From the NCBI RefSeq assembly GCF_950023065.1, contig NC_088680.1:12698559-12762558 (forward strand): a DNA stretch of 64,000 bases. The letters are read 5' to 3'. Origin of the DNA: Planococcus citri (Eukaryota; Arthropoda; Insecta; Hemiptera; Pseudococcidae). Below are positions 1-10,024 of the stretch, piece by piece. Under the pieces are notes generated by a model. The model was not told the origin of the DNA. It saw nothing but the letters and a program-made list of their open reading frames with translations, and made no database searches. Every line of letters starts with the position of its first letter. Position 1 is the first letter of the stretch. A program made the position numbers and the translations under genes.

Positions 1-532
1 TTTCAAATATTACAATGAAAATGCTTCTTAGGTATTCTTGAAGAATTTTGAGCTTAAAATCGAGTCATGATTTTCAGGGTTTTTGAAAACTGGTTATGCA
101 ACTAATTAATATGGTTAAAAATTTCATAAGATTTAATATTATTTCAATGAAAATGTGTTTTGAGCATTCCAGAAGAATTTTGAGTTCAAACTTGAGTCAC
201 AGCCCAAAATTGGTCATGATTTTCAGGATTCTTAAAAATGGATCATGCGAGAATATTACAATTAAAATGTTTTTTTTTTTAGGTATGTTTGAAAAATTTT
301 GAGCTGTAAATCGAGTCCTGATTTTTTTTAGAATTCTTGAAAAGGGGTCATGTGATTGGTCAAAATGGTTTAAAATTTCATGAGAATTTGGCCTATTTAA
401 ATGAAAATGTTTTCTGAGCATTCAAGAAGAATTTTGAGCTCAAAATTGAGTCATGATTTTTGAAAAAGGATCATATAACCTACCAAAACAGGTCAAAATT
501 TTGCAAGAATTTCACATTTATTTTGATTGAAG
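1..532. repeat. Degenerate satellite, unit about 115-135 bp
   Basis: Similar blocks recur, each with an ATTACAATGAAAATG-like stretch (AAAATG near 18, 150, 264, 402), then a run like GAATTTTGAGCTCAAAAT, then GAGTCATGATTTT and AAAGGGTCATG. Units are diverged and vary in length. The same satellite resumes at about 1114-1465, 2691-2784 and after 3352, so later insertions have split one array. Short reading frames here are by-products of the repeat; no gene is seen. Confidence 0.75.
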
Positions 533-1113
533 CGGCAGCGTACCTCTGAATTGCCATTACAATATTACAACGGCCATTTGTCTGTCCCAAATAGTTATAG
601 TTGTTGAGAGTTTGTTCTTGTTTGCGTAGTTTTATGTTAGTTCACTCAATTATTTAGCTTGTAAGAGTAGAGACATTTTTCTAATGTTTGTAAATTATTT
701 ATCATCGCTGAAGGTAAAGTAGTACATTGCAGGATTTGTCTCATGCGATATTGGCGCCCAACGTGGGGTGCAAACCTGTCGACTAATTTGTCAGGGGCAC
801 GGTACATTCTGCAATAGGCGATTATGGCCTGTCTTGTCTTGTCCAGACTCCAGACCAGAATTGGGGCAATGAAGTGGTAGCATACTGCGGAATCAACAAT
901 ATGATATTATGACGGCAATTTGTCTGTCACAAATAGTTTTAGTCATTGAGAGTTTGTTCTTGTTTCTGTAGTCTTAAGTTAGTTTGCTACGGTTGGTCGT
1001 TCAGCTTATAAGAGTAGAGATGTTTTTCTAACATTTGTAATAAAAATTGTGTTAAATGACCATTTTTATTTATTATCCCTGAAAATAGTGTATTGCACGT
1101 TCTGTCCCATGCA
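533..1113 (+). mobile_element. Miniature LTR retroelement (TRIM-like)
   Basis: Two related direct repeats, about 533-747 and 875-1113, share GCATACT/GCGTACC-type starts, TTTGTCTGTC, GAGAGTTTGTTCTTGTTT, AAGAGTAGAGA and an ending TGTCTCATGC/TGTCCCATGCA. Directly after the first repeat lies TGGCGCCCAACGTGGGG at 752-768, the primer-binding site complementary to the 3' end of tRNA-Lys(CTT). Only about 100 bp separates this from the second repeat, so no gag or pol can fit. The flanks TGAAG and TGATG could be a decayed 5-bp target duplication. A related LTR with the same primer site is at 43665. The first LTR lacks about 40 bp present in the second. This non-autonomous element would depend on a relative's proteins. 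Confidence 0.7.
752..768 (+). other. Primer-binding site for tRNA-Lys(CTT)
   Basis: TGGCGCCCAACGTGGGG is the complement of the tRNA-Lys(CTT) 3' end including CCA. It sits 4 bp after the end of the first LTR, the normal place for a minus-strand primer site. Confidence 0.75.
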
Positions 1114-1465
1114 TGATGAAAATGTTTTTGATCATGATTTTTACTTTGGGTTATAATTTTGCCAGAATTGCAAATCTTACGATATGAAAATGTATTGCTT
1201 TTTAGGCATCTTGATGGAAAACATTGAGCCTGAAACTGAGTCATGATTTTCAGAATTCTTCAAAAAGGGCCATGCGACCCATCAAAATGACATAAAATTT
1301 CATAAAAATTTCACATTGTCGAATATTTCAATAACAATAGTTCTAGAAAATTTTAAAATTGAGTCAAGATTTTTGATTTTCTTCAAAAAAACATCTTGCA
1401 ACCTATCAAAATGGGCTAGAATTTCTCGAGAATTTCAAATATCACACAATCAAATGTTTTTATAC
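1114..1465. repeat. Satellite, continuation of the array at 1-532
   Basis: The same motifs return right after the miniature LTR element (TGAAAATG, GAGTCATGATTTTCAG, AAAGGGCCATG, TTTCATAAAAATTTCACAT). This shows that the LTR element inserted into the satellite. Confidence 0.6.
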
Positions 1466-1470
1466 ATATA

Positions 1471-2690
1471 GATGAAAATCTAAACGAAACACAATATGGC
1501 TTTGTAGCAAAAAAAGGGACGAGAGATGCAATTGCCCTGCTGAAAGTGATCATTCAAAGAGCACTGAATGCAAATAGGGAAATCATTGCTTGCTTCGTCG
1601 ATTATGAAAAAGCATTTGATCGTGTCAACTATGAGAAGATGTTGGAGATCCTGGAAAAATACAATATCGATAACAAAGACCTGCAAATAATCAAGAACCT
1701 GTACTGGGAGCAAAGCGCTAACATCAAGATTGGAACTAAGTACTCGGAGAACGGATGTGGAATAAAGAGAGGTGTGAGGCAAGGATGCCCCCTCTCACCC
1801 AGGTTGTTCAACGTGTATGCAGAAGAAATAATGAGAGAAGCGCGAATCGAACGAATGGGATTCAAGATCAACGGCAAGAGAATAAATGAAATAAGTTATG
1901 CAGACGACAAAGTGATCCTTGCTGAGACAGAGGCGCAGATGCAGAAAATGATCAACCAAATCAACAGTGCTGGATTAAAATATGGAATGAAAATAAATGC
2001 AGGCAAGACCAAGGTGATGAGATTTACGAAAGGAGATGATAAAGAGGTCAAAATCAACATCGGATCACAAGAAATTGAAAATGTAAAGCAATTCAGGTAC
2101 CTTGGAGCACTGATAAACAACGATGGTAGAGATCATAAAGAAATCAAATCACGGATTGGAATGGCAAAGACCGCTTTCAACAACCTTGCCAATGTGCTGG
2201 GAAATCAAACGATGAGTATTGATCTGAGGAAGAGAATTATGCGATGCTACGTATGGACCGTTCTGAAGTATTCCTGCGAAACATGGACCATGAGTGCAGA
2301 ATGCGAGAAGAAAGTATCCGCTTTTGAGATGTGGTGCTATTGAAGGCTCCTACGGATCTCATGGAAGGACTTCATTACCAACAAGGAAGTACTAGCAAGA
2401 ATAGGTGAGGAGCGGAAAGTCGTAGTTGAAGACATCAAAAACAGAAAGCTAAAGTATTTAGCTCATAAAATATGAGAAAACGGTATTTTCATGCTAGCGG
2501 TACAGGGGAAAATCCAAGGAAGATCGACGAGAGGGAGGAAACGATCGGAACTGTTAACAACAAACTCACCGGCCAACTCCCCCTGCAAGACCCTGAAAGA
2601 AACAATTAGATACGCTAGATACCGGCTAATATAGATGGACATATACGCTATCTCCTGTAAAGGAGCGCGACTACGACGACGACGACGAAG
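1471..2690 (+). pseudogene. 5'-truncated RTE-type LINE, reverse transcriptase and C-terminus
   Basis: An open frame from 1471 to 2341 encodes the palm of a non-LTR reverse transcriptase: FVDYEKAFDRVNYEKM, GVRQGCPLSPRLFN, the catalytic SYADDKVILAE, and KTKVMRF. A downstream domain has KQFRYLGALI and SCETWTMSA, then FEMWCY. A TGA at 2341-2343 interrupts the WCY-x-RLLRISW motif typical of RTE/BovB-like C-termini. The frame continues afterward with a second stop near 2474. The 5' half (apurinic endonuclease and RT fingers) is missing, as expected for 5' truncation during target-primed insertion. The 3' end is a short (CGA)n run at about 2669-2688, in line with the microsatellite tails of RTE elements. 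It sits inside the satellite and is dead because of the truncation and stops. Clade assignment is from motif style only. Confidence 0.85.
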
Positions 2691-2784
2691 AACTTTGAGC
2701 TCAAAATTAGGTCATGATTTGTAGAACTTTTGTGAAAGGGTCATGAAATGTATCAAAATTGCTTAAAATTTTAAGATTAAGGAC
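2691..2784. repeat. Satellite fragment
   Basis: The array motif (TTTGAGCTCAAAATTAGGTCATGATT) returns downstream of the LINE tail and runs to the MITE. More of it follows at about 3354-3420. Confidence 0.5.
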
Positions 2785-2786
2785 TA

Positions 2787-3351
2787 AGGTGCACCGAGGG
2801 AAGTCAGAATTTGGGGTAAGTAAGAAAACTTGCTCTAGCGCCTAGAGGTTTATATCTGGCAAAGTGCTACCAAAGGTGACTTGAGGGTACTACCCCTACT
2901 TCATCTCGGCGTAAAAATTTTCGCGATGCAGTTTCACTTTAGATGTCTTTTTGGTTCAATCGTACTTTGTTGTTGTTTTGAATTTGTTTTCAAATACAGA
3001 CTTTCTGACTCTTAGTTTTTCGCATATAGTGGACGAACCATGCGTCCTAGTGAAAATCTGATGAGAGTGATCTCAAAGAAAATTAAATTCTCTACAATTT
3101 TGTGTAGGTGCAATTTTACTAGAACACTCTGTTTGTGAGCTACGCCTCTGCAAAGCTTAGCCTGTTCTGACTTCCCCCACAGTTTATACATTTATTCTGA
3201 GTCAATCGCGCTCAAATTTTCACCATAGGTCAAGAACATTTTTGGGAACCTACATAATAAATTTGATCCATATTGGTTCATTAGAAGGGGAATAACAGCT
3301 GGTCAAAGTTGAAATTGCGAAAAACGCATTCTGACTTGCCCCAGTGCACCT
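2787..3351. mobile_element. TA-flanked MITE (Tc1/mariner-like)
   Basis: Terminal inverted repeats AGGTGCACCGAGGGAAGTCA (left) and the complement of TGACTTGCCCCAGTGCACCT (right) differ at a few bases. Each end is bordered by TA (2785-2786 and 3352-3353), the duplication left by Tc1/mariner-superfamily transposases. The 565-bp interior has no coding capacity, so it is non-autonomous. It is inserted in the satellite. Confidence 0.7.
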
Positions 3352-4095
3352 TACGTCAAAACTTGTTTTGAACAATTTTTGAAAAATGTGGAGCCCAAAA
3401 TTGAACAAGTTTTTCACTCAATTTCAGTATAAAAATAAACCAGTTACGCAAAATTTCATTGAAACTTTATACACATTATCATAATAAAATTTTTCAACTC
3501 ACTTTCTGATCGTTATTACATCAATTCTTAGGATGAGAATTCAACACTCACCTGAAACAAAGAAAATAGAACACAGTTTTGATAACATGCAGTAATAATA
3601 CGTAGGTAAGTATCTCTGTTGCAACATTTTAAATAATTTTTGCAGTTCAAAACTTATCAGTTATCATATTGAAAATGGTGTGGATTTATTCGATCAACAG
3701 GCTACAACAACTTTCGAGCTTATCTTCACTGATACACACATTGGCAATTTCAATATTTCCAATACATATTCACACAAACACTTTCGGAAAATAAGCAAAA
3801 AATCATCCAACAAATTCACAATCACCCAAACCAACATACTACTTCGGAAGCCATAAATTTTCCATCGGGTCTCACCTACACCAGATAAAAATGACACCAA
3901 ATGTCACGACAATCGGCAAATAAAAAGAAATAAAAAAACAGTTTTCAAAAAAATTATCTTTTTCGCTCGAATACGCAATAATTTATCAATCCGCATGTCC
4001 ATCAGTAAAAAAATACGCCCATATCGTCGACGTGAACCAGGCGAAAGAAAATTCGTCATAGCTTACGTAGTAAGTATTTACCTATTAGCTTCAAT
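3352..4095. other. Intergenic: satellite tail and upstream region of sulfotransferase copy 1
   Basis: Satellite remnants run to about 3420; the rest is unique AT-rich sequence. I see no gene and no convincing TATA box. The last 150 bp before the start codon should hold the promoter. Confidence 0.4.
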
Positions 4096-5378
4096 ATGTG
4101 GCATAAGCTTTTGTTAAAACGAAAAATAATAATTTCTGCGAGTTTATCGTTACTTTTAATAGCCAGTTTATGGTACCTTGGTAAAAATTTTCAAAAGTTC
4201 AACAAACAGACAACACCAACCATAACGTTGCCAACAATATCCATCGAGTAAGTAAGCTTACACACACACCTATACGATATTTTACTACAGCAGTTAAGAT
4301 ACCTATTCCAACGAGTGAAATTTTTTTTCCTAGAAAATCGGAAGAACCCCCAGCTTACGAATGTTGTACTCAGTCAAAGTCGACCTTCCGTAAAAATATA
4401 TATTTCCTCAAAACCCATAAAACTGGCAGCTCGACGATCCAAAGTATAATCCTACGATTCGCTCTGCGTCACTCTCTCAACGTAATGAATCCGATCTTGT
4501 ATCTGTACAATTACCCCATTTCCAAAGACACCATAGACGCCTCCAGTTCGACTCCGGATAACAAGTACAATATACTAGCACACCATGTAAGATACTCTTC
4601 GAATCTGGCATCGTTCCAGTATCCGAATACAGTAACGGTAACCGTGCTCAGAAATCCGGTCACGTTGTTCCCATCGTTATACAATTATTTCAACATGGCC
4701 CAGATCAATGGTATGACACTGCAGCAATTCTTGAGATCGCCTGCCAAACCGTCTACGCTGTGGGGTATCGGCAGTCCTTGGATATACCGAGGGTATAACC
4801 AGATGAGCTACGATTTGGGTTTCGATTTGCAGAAAGATGCGGATAATCAGACCGCCGTGGACGAATTCGTTGCCAAAATAGATCGCGAATTTGATTTCGT
4901 CATGATTATGGAGTACATGGAGGAATCGTTGGTTTTACTCGCTCGTTTAATGGGATGGCCTTTGCAGAGCATGATGCATTTGAAACTAAACGCCAGACCA
5001 GCTGATCCCAATGCTCACGTCTTGACTGCCGATGAAAAGATAACTATTTTAAAGCTGAACCACGTCGACGCTGCGCTTTATTATCATTTTGAGAAAAAAT
5101 TTAGAAAATGCGTCGATCAGTACGGAAAAGAAAAACTTCAAGGGGAAATCGTCGAGTTGAGGCAACTAAACGAGAAATTTTACCGCAGATGCGTTGATAG
5201 GGAGGTTCAAGGAGGCGATTTAGGAGGTATTCTGGGAGCCATATCTTATGTACCTAAGAACAATTCGGATCTAGAATGTGTCTACGCCACTCAACTGTCG
5301 CTTACTTTGGAACAAACCATAAGGGATATACAATCGACCAGGCTAAATCTTGAAAAACGACTTCCAAAATTCAGATAA
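4096..5378 (+). CDS. Galactose-3-O-sulfotransferase-like protein, copy 1 (398 aa)
   Basis: Two exons, 4096-4247 and 4334-5378, are joined by an 86-bp intron (donor GTAAGTA, acceptor TTTCCTAG). The predicted 398-residue type II Golgi enzyme transfers sulfate from PAPS to the 3-OH of galactose on glycans or glycolipids. Residues about 11-28 form the membrane anchor (IIISASLSLLLIASLWYL) after a short basic tail. The 5'-phosphosulfate loop KTHKTGSST follows near residue 80. The 3'-phosphate motif is VTVLRNPVTLFPSLYNYF. The family block DREFDFVMIMEYMEESLVLL precedes LMGWPL. A C-terminal KNNSDLECVYA holds a glycosylation sequon and a conserved Cys. The start was chosen because it is the first ATG before the anchor and matches the other copies. 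It is the most diverged member (LRNP where most have LRHP). A Ty3/gypsy element starts 87 bp past the stop codon. Acceptor sugar unknown. Confidence 0.9.
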
Positions 5379-5464
5379 TTGTTAGATCTGATCAAAATAG
5401 AAGTCAGATTCAATGACAACGAAAACTTTTTTTTGGCAAAATTAATTTTTCATAAGTGGGTAAC

Positions 5465-5685
5465 TGTGGTGTCTGTATAGACGGCAGCACCGAATTCGTA
5501 GATCGTTGAATCGTATGTGTATGTGTGCTTGGCACAATTGTAGATATTTGGAGGTATGAGTTTTTAGTGTGTGTGATTATTGCTTTGTCATGTTATTATT
5601 ATTCGTTATGTTTTAAAATAAAATTACGTGTATGAAATATGCAGTTATTAATTCTCCGAACCTATTTAAATGAAAATACACGACA
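5465..5685 (+). repeat. 5' LTR
   Basis: 221 bp, TG...CA ends. AATAAA at 5617-5622 could serve as the polyadenylation signal for the element and possibly for copy 1 transcripts upstream. Confidence 0.95.
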
Positions 5686-5687
5686 AA

Positions 5688-5702
5688 TGGCGCAGTCGGT
5701 CG
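5688..5702 (+). other. Primer-binding site (tRNA-Ser type)
   Basis: TGGCGCAGTCGGTCG starts 2 bp after the 5' LTR. It resembles the tRNA-Ser primer sites of insect elements such as 17.6 and 297. The tRNA identity is from memory of that family, not computed. Confidence 0.65.
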
Positions 5703-5761
5703 ATATTTAGTACTGTTTTTCGTCTAGTTCGCGAGTTTTGAGTGCCTGTGCGGTGGAAAAA

Positions 5762-8700
5762 ATGGCTAAAGTTGATCCCAATGTGGAAGCTTTATGCGCA
5801 GCCATTAATAAACAAAGCAAGGCGATCGAGAAGCAAAGCCAGCTTCTCCAGAGCGTTCTAGACAAACAGAGCAAAACTGCAATTCCAGCTCCTGCTCCGG
5901 GTAAAATTGATAAATTTGAAGCTGAGGCCGAATCATTCGATGACTATGTGGATCGTCTTCAAATGCATTTTCGTATGCATAGTATTACTGATTCGACCAA
6001 ACAGGCTGTTACTTTACTTACCAATTTACCACCCAAATTGTTTCAACTTGTTAAATCGTTGTTATCGCCTGTTAAACCGGAAAGTAAATCATTCGACGAT
6101 CTAGTTAAAACGCTTCATGATCACCTGTGTCCAAAGCCGTTAATAATCGTCAGCCGGAAAACTTTCCTCAGCTATAAGCAGAAAGAAGGCGAATCTATCA
6201 GCGATTACATTGCGGAGCTACGTAAACTAGCTGTCAACTGCCAATATCCTGAATCGATGTTAAATACCATGTTACGTGACGTTTTCGTTACTGGTCTTCG
6301 TTCGAGATCAATTTTAGATCGGATATTGGAGGAAGATGATATTCCTTTAGAAAAAACGCTCGATATCGCTAGAGCAATGGAGGTGGCAAACGGAGGTACT
6401 TCGCAAATATTACACAATGAAAAAGTTGATAAACTTAACAAGCTGTCATATGCCAATAAGAAGAATCGAAGGGCTAAAGCTAAAGATCAACGTAACGATC
6501 CTCCTAAAAGCAACACCTCTGCTTCTTCAGTCAAACAGCTGGGTAAAACTTTCGAATCTGGCCGAAGGTGTTTTAAATGTGCACGTACTAACCATTTATC
6601 TCCTCAGTGCAAAGCTAGAAATTTAAACTGTACGTATTGCAGTAAACAAGGCCATGTTGAGGAAGTGTGCCGAAAAAAAGCATCGGATAAATCACAGAGC
6701 TCCGGCATTCACCAGTTTAAAGCTACAGACGAAGATGAAATTTATCCTATCAAAGTTCTCTCGTTTGATAGTGCTGAATGTCCGCCTATGATAGTAACAG
6801 TTCATCTAAATGGCAAACCAGTGAAGATGGAACTTGATTCAGGTGCTAGAGCTAGTGTTATCAGTAAAAATAATTTCAACCAGATACCTGATAACCCAAC
6901 TATTCGTTCAACAACAGTTCGTTTTCGCGATTACGATGGTAATCTTATCATTCCGTTGGGTGTTTCCGATGTACGAGTTAAATTTAATCAAAAGGAGAAA
7001 AATTTGCAGCTGTATGTGCTCGAAAACGATCGCGATAGTTTATTTGGCCGTGAGTGGCTACATGCTTTCAATATGGGAATTTCCGAGCTGAATCAGTTAT
7101 CAATGTCACGTCCGGAAGTTATCAAATTGGATGATATTTTACGTAAATATGATTCAGTTTTCCATTCCGAAGTTGGCAAAGTGAAAAATTACCAATGTTC
7201 GATCACTTTGAAACCAGATGCTCGGCCAGTTTTTCAAAAAGCTCGAACTCCTCCATACTCGCTTAAGGAGGCAATTGAAACCGAAATTCATCGTTTGGTG
7301 AAAATTGGAGTGTTGAAAAAAGTTGAGCATTCAGAATGGGCATCGCCGGTTGTTCCTGTTGTCAAATCCGATCAAACAGTGCGTTTATGTGGCGACTACA
7401 GTGGTACAGTTAACCCACAGATCCTGGTGCCGCATTATCCGTTCAAAGGTTACGATGACGTTTTTTCAAAGCTGAATGGTGGCGAAAAATTTACTACAGC
7501 TGATGTTATCACTGCGTTTCTTCAGTTATCAGCAGATGAACAAACGCAAATAATACTTACCTTGAGCACTCATCTGGGCTTATTTCAACCTACAAGCATC
7601 ATGTATGGCGTTGGCTGTGCTCCAGCTTTTTTCCAAGAATTTATGGATAAAAAGTTTGGTCATTTAAAGAATACCTGTAACGTTATCGACGATCTCATCA
7701 TGACTGGTAAAGACGATGAAGAACATCTCCAAACCATCGTTGAGGTTTTAGAAATTTGCCTACAGAGTAATATCCGTTTGAACCTGAAAAAGTGCAAATT
7801 TCTTCAAAGCCAAGTCAAATTTCTTGGTTATTTAGTCGATAAAAATGGTGTTCACAAGACTGCAGAGAAAATTTCAGCCATTATGGATGCGCCAAGACCT
7901 CAAAACGGCGATGAAATTAAATCGTTTCTTGGTATGGTTGGATTTTATGGGAAATTTTTTCCAAATTTAGCCACTATTGCAGCTCCGTTGAATTATTTAA
8001 CCGGTAAAAATCGTCATTTCGAATGGACATCTGAGTGTCAAGAAAGTTTTGAGAAAATTAAGCAAGAGATCGCATCGGATCGCGTATTATTCAGATACGA
8101 TCCCAATTTACCTCTTTTGCTGTCTGTAGATGCGAGTCCAGTTGGGCTAGGTGCCGTTTTAGCGCACGAAGTCACTGGTCAAGAACGTCCGATTATTTTT
8201 GCATCTCGTACTCTCAACAGATCCGAACGTAATTACTCACAGATCGATCGAGAGGCATTAGCGATTAAATGGGGAATTGAAAAATTTGCTCATTATTTGT
8301 ACGGTGCGAAATTTACCCTGATAACCGACAGTGAACCGTTGGTTCATATTTTCGATCGAAAACCAAGTCTACCAAAGCTTACTGTTACTCGTTTGCAACA
8401 TTACGCATTATATCTCACCATGTTCAACTTTAAGGTGAAATATCGTCGATCCGAAGATAACGGTAATGCTGATTTCTTGTCACGCTGTCCAATTGGTCTC
8501 ATCGAAGCTAATACAACAGCTGACACTTCGAATCAATCCGATTTAGCTGAAATATTTCAATTGAACCAACTCGATTGTTTCAAACTTACCTCAAAAGAAA
8601 TTGGTTTAGCAACTCTCAATGATCCGGAGCTGAAAGTAATCTACGAGAAGCTTCGTTATGGCGAATCGTTGGGTGCAAATGATGGAAAATTATCGTTACA

Positions 8701-9778
8701 AGGTCGCAGTATTTTTCACGGAATTCGAGTTTACATTCCGCAAGTACATCGTAATGCAGTTTTAGAAGAATTACATGCCGGTCATTTGGGCATTGTCCGA
8801 ATGAAAGCTTTAGCGCGTTCGCATGTTTACTGGCCTGGAATTGACCATGATATTGAAGCGTTGGTCAAACGTTGCGCATCGTGTACTGCAGTTTCCAAAG
8901 ATCCGAAGCAAGTTACGCATTTTTGGGAATATCCATCTCAACCTTGGGCTAGAATTCATATCGATTTTTTGGGTCCTTTTTACGGTCATAATTTTTTTAT
9001 TCTTGTTGATGCGTATTCGAAATGGCCGGAAGTATTCAAAGTACCGAATATTACAGCATCAACAACGATTCGAATACTTCGTTCCTTATTTGTTCGATAT
9101 GGTCTACCTATAACGATTGTATCTGATAACGGACCAACATTTACTAGTATCGAGTTCAAGAAATTTCTACAAGAAAATGGTATTCATCATGTTACAACTA
9201 CTCCTTATCATGCTAAATCGAATGGCCAGGCGGAGAGGTTCGTATTCACTTTTAAACAGGCATTCCGTGCTCAATGTGATGGAAAATTATCAATCGAGGA
9301 AAAGATTGATAATTTCTTGCTGACCTATCGAAGAGCTCCGAACAGCACGACTGGTGAAACTCCGGCAAAGTTGTTTATGGGTCACGAAATACGCACGCGC
9401 CTCGATTTCCTCCGACCTACCAAAGGAGAAAAGGTCACCGGTACTCAAGTACCTAATTTCAAAGTTGGTGACGAAGTTGCTTTTCGCGAATATCAGAATC
9501 GCAAGTCAAAATGGAGTGATGGAGTTATTGTCAAGCAGCAGGGTGCTGTTCATTACGAGATCGCGCGTACAGACGCTGATCAAGCTGTTAATCGTGATAT
9601 TGTACGTAGACACGCAGATCAAATTATTCCTCGAAGTACTCCTGCTGAAAACACTCCTGCTCAAGACGAAAATCCGAGTCAGGTTGCGGCTCCGAAACCT
9701 GAAGCTGATTCTGCAGCTGATTCTGAGCTGAGGCGTTCCAGCCGATCGAAGAAACCTGTAAATCGTCTCGATCTATAA
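5762..9778 (+). CDS. Gag-pol polyprotein of the Ty3/gypsy element (1338 aa)
   Basis: A single uninterrupted frame. I took the ATG at 5762 (MAKVDPN), the first in frame. Residues about 40-240 are the gag capsid region. Two CCHC zinc knuckles follow (about 270, CFKCARTNHLSPQC; about 290, CTYCSKQGHVEEVC). The aspartic protease has DSGA (Asp near 359). Reverse transcriptase has FTTADVITAF and a catalytic box reading NVIDDLIMTG (first Asp near 643); the usual Tyr before x-D-D is Val, but both aspartates are kept. RNase H has SVDASPVGLGAVL (Asp near 790). Integrase has an HHCC finger (from about 1005) and the DDE triad at about D1068, D1122 and E1158 (IHIDFLG, SDNGPTF, NGQAERF). Gag and pol are fused in one frame, so no frameshifting is needed. 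All enzymes look complete, so the element is plausibly autonomous. Confidence 0.95.
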   Translation: MAKVDPNVEALCAAINKQSKAIEKQSQLLQSVLDKQSKTAIPAPAPGKIDKFEAEAESFDDYVDRLQMHFRMHSITDSTKQAVTLLTNLPPKLFQLVKSLLSPVKPESKSFDDLVKTLHDHLCPKPLIIVSRKTFLSYKQKEGESISDYIAELRKLAVNCQYPESMLNTMLRDVFVTGLRSRSILDRILEEDDIPLEKTLDIARAMEVANGGTSQILHNEKVDKLNKLSYANKKNRRAKAKDQRNDPPKSNTSASSVKQLGKTFESGRRCFKCARTNHLSPQCKARNLNCTYCSKQGHVEEVCRKKASDKSQSSGIHQFKATDEDEIYPIKVLSFDSAECPPMIVTVHLNGKPVKMELDSGARASVISKNNFNQIPDNPTIRSTTVRFRDYDGNLIIPLGVSDVRVKFNQKEKNLQLYVLENDRDSLFGREWLHAFNMGISELNQLSMSRPEVIKLDDILRKYDSVFHSEVGKVKNYQCSITLKPDARPVFQKARTPPYSLKEAIETEIHRLVKIGVLKKVEHSEWASPVVPVVKSDQTVRLCGDYSGTVNPQILVPHYPFKGYDDVFSKLNGGEKFTTADVITAFLQLSADEQTQIILTLSTHLGLFQPTSIMYGVGCAPAFFQEFMDKKFGHLKNTCNVIDDLIMTGKDDEEHLQTIVEVLEICLQSNIRLNLKKCKFLQSQVKFLGYLVDKNGVHKTAEKISAIMDAPRPQNGDEIKSFLGMVGFYGKFFPNLATIAAPLNYLTGKNRHFEWTSECQESFEKIKQEIASDRVLFRYDPNLPLLLSVDASPVGLGAVLAHEVTGQERPIIFASRTLNRSERNYSQIDREALAIKWGIEKFAHYLYGAKFTLITDSEPLVHIFDRKPSLPKLTVTRLQHYALYLTMFNFKVKYRRSEDNGNADFLSRCPIGLIEANTTADTSNQSDLAEIFQLNQLDCFKLTSKEIGLATLNDPELKVIYEKLRYGESLGANDGKLSLQGRSIFHGIRVYIPQVHRNAVLEELHAGHLGIVRMKALARSHVYWPGIDHDIEALVKRCASCTAVSKDPKQVTHFWEYPSQPWARIHIDFLGPFYGHNFFILVDAYSKWPEVFKVPNITASTTIRILRSLFVRYGLPITIVSDNGPTFTSIEFKKFLQENGIHHVTTTPYHAKSNGQAERFVFTFKQAFRAQCDGKLSIEEKIDNFLLTYRRAPNSTTGETPAKLFMGHEIRTRLDFLRPTKGEKVTGTQVPNFKVGDEVAFREYQNRKSKWSDGVIVKQQGAVHYEIARTDADQAVNRDIVRRHADQIIPRSTPAENTPAQDENPSQVAAPKPEADSAADSELRRSSRSKKPVNRLDL

Positions 9779-9784
9779 AAAACC

Positions 9785-9798
9785 CAAAGGGGGAAGAG
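9785..9798 (+). other. Polypurine tract
   Basis: AAAGGGGGAAGAG directly abuts the 3' LTR, as expected for plus-strand priming. Confidence 0.85.
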
Positions 9799-10019
9799 TG
9801 TGGTGTCTGTATAGACGGCAGCACCGAATTCGTAGATCGTTGAATCGTATGTGTATGTGTGCTTGGCACAATTGTAGATATTTGGAGGTATGAGTTTTTA
9901 GTGTGTGTGATTATTGCTTTGTCATGTTATTATTATTCGTTATGTTTTAAAATAAAATTACGTGTATGAAATATGCAGTTATTAATTCTCCGAACCTATT
10001 TAAATGAAAATACACGACA
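9799..10019 (+). repeat. 3' LTR
   Basis: 221 bp, reading the same as the 5' LTR by eye. Confidence 0.95.
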
Positions 10020-10024
10020 GTAAC

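Larger units (their letters stand above)
5460..10024 (+). mobile_element. Complete Ty3/gypsy LTR retrotransposon with GTAAC target duplication
   Basis: Two 221-bp LTRs (5465-5685 and 9799-10019), identical as far as I can see by eye, begin TGTGGTGTCT and end ACACGACA. The 5-bp duplication GTAAC flanks the element (5460-5464, 10020-10024). A primer site, one long gag-pol frame and a polypurine tract are in order. Identical LTRs, exact target duplication and an open frame indicate a recent insertion that may still be active. It lies just downstream of sulfotransferase copy 1 in the same orientation. No env frame is present. Confidence 0.95.

Noticed and set aside
1480..2120. Minus-strand frames opposite the LINE reverse transcriptase
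   Set aside because: Antisense shadows of a well-supported RT frame.
5907..9869. Smaller frames within the Ty3/gypsy element, including one that might be env
   Set aside because: All overlap gag-pol in other phases, have odd composition and lack signal or membrane motifs.
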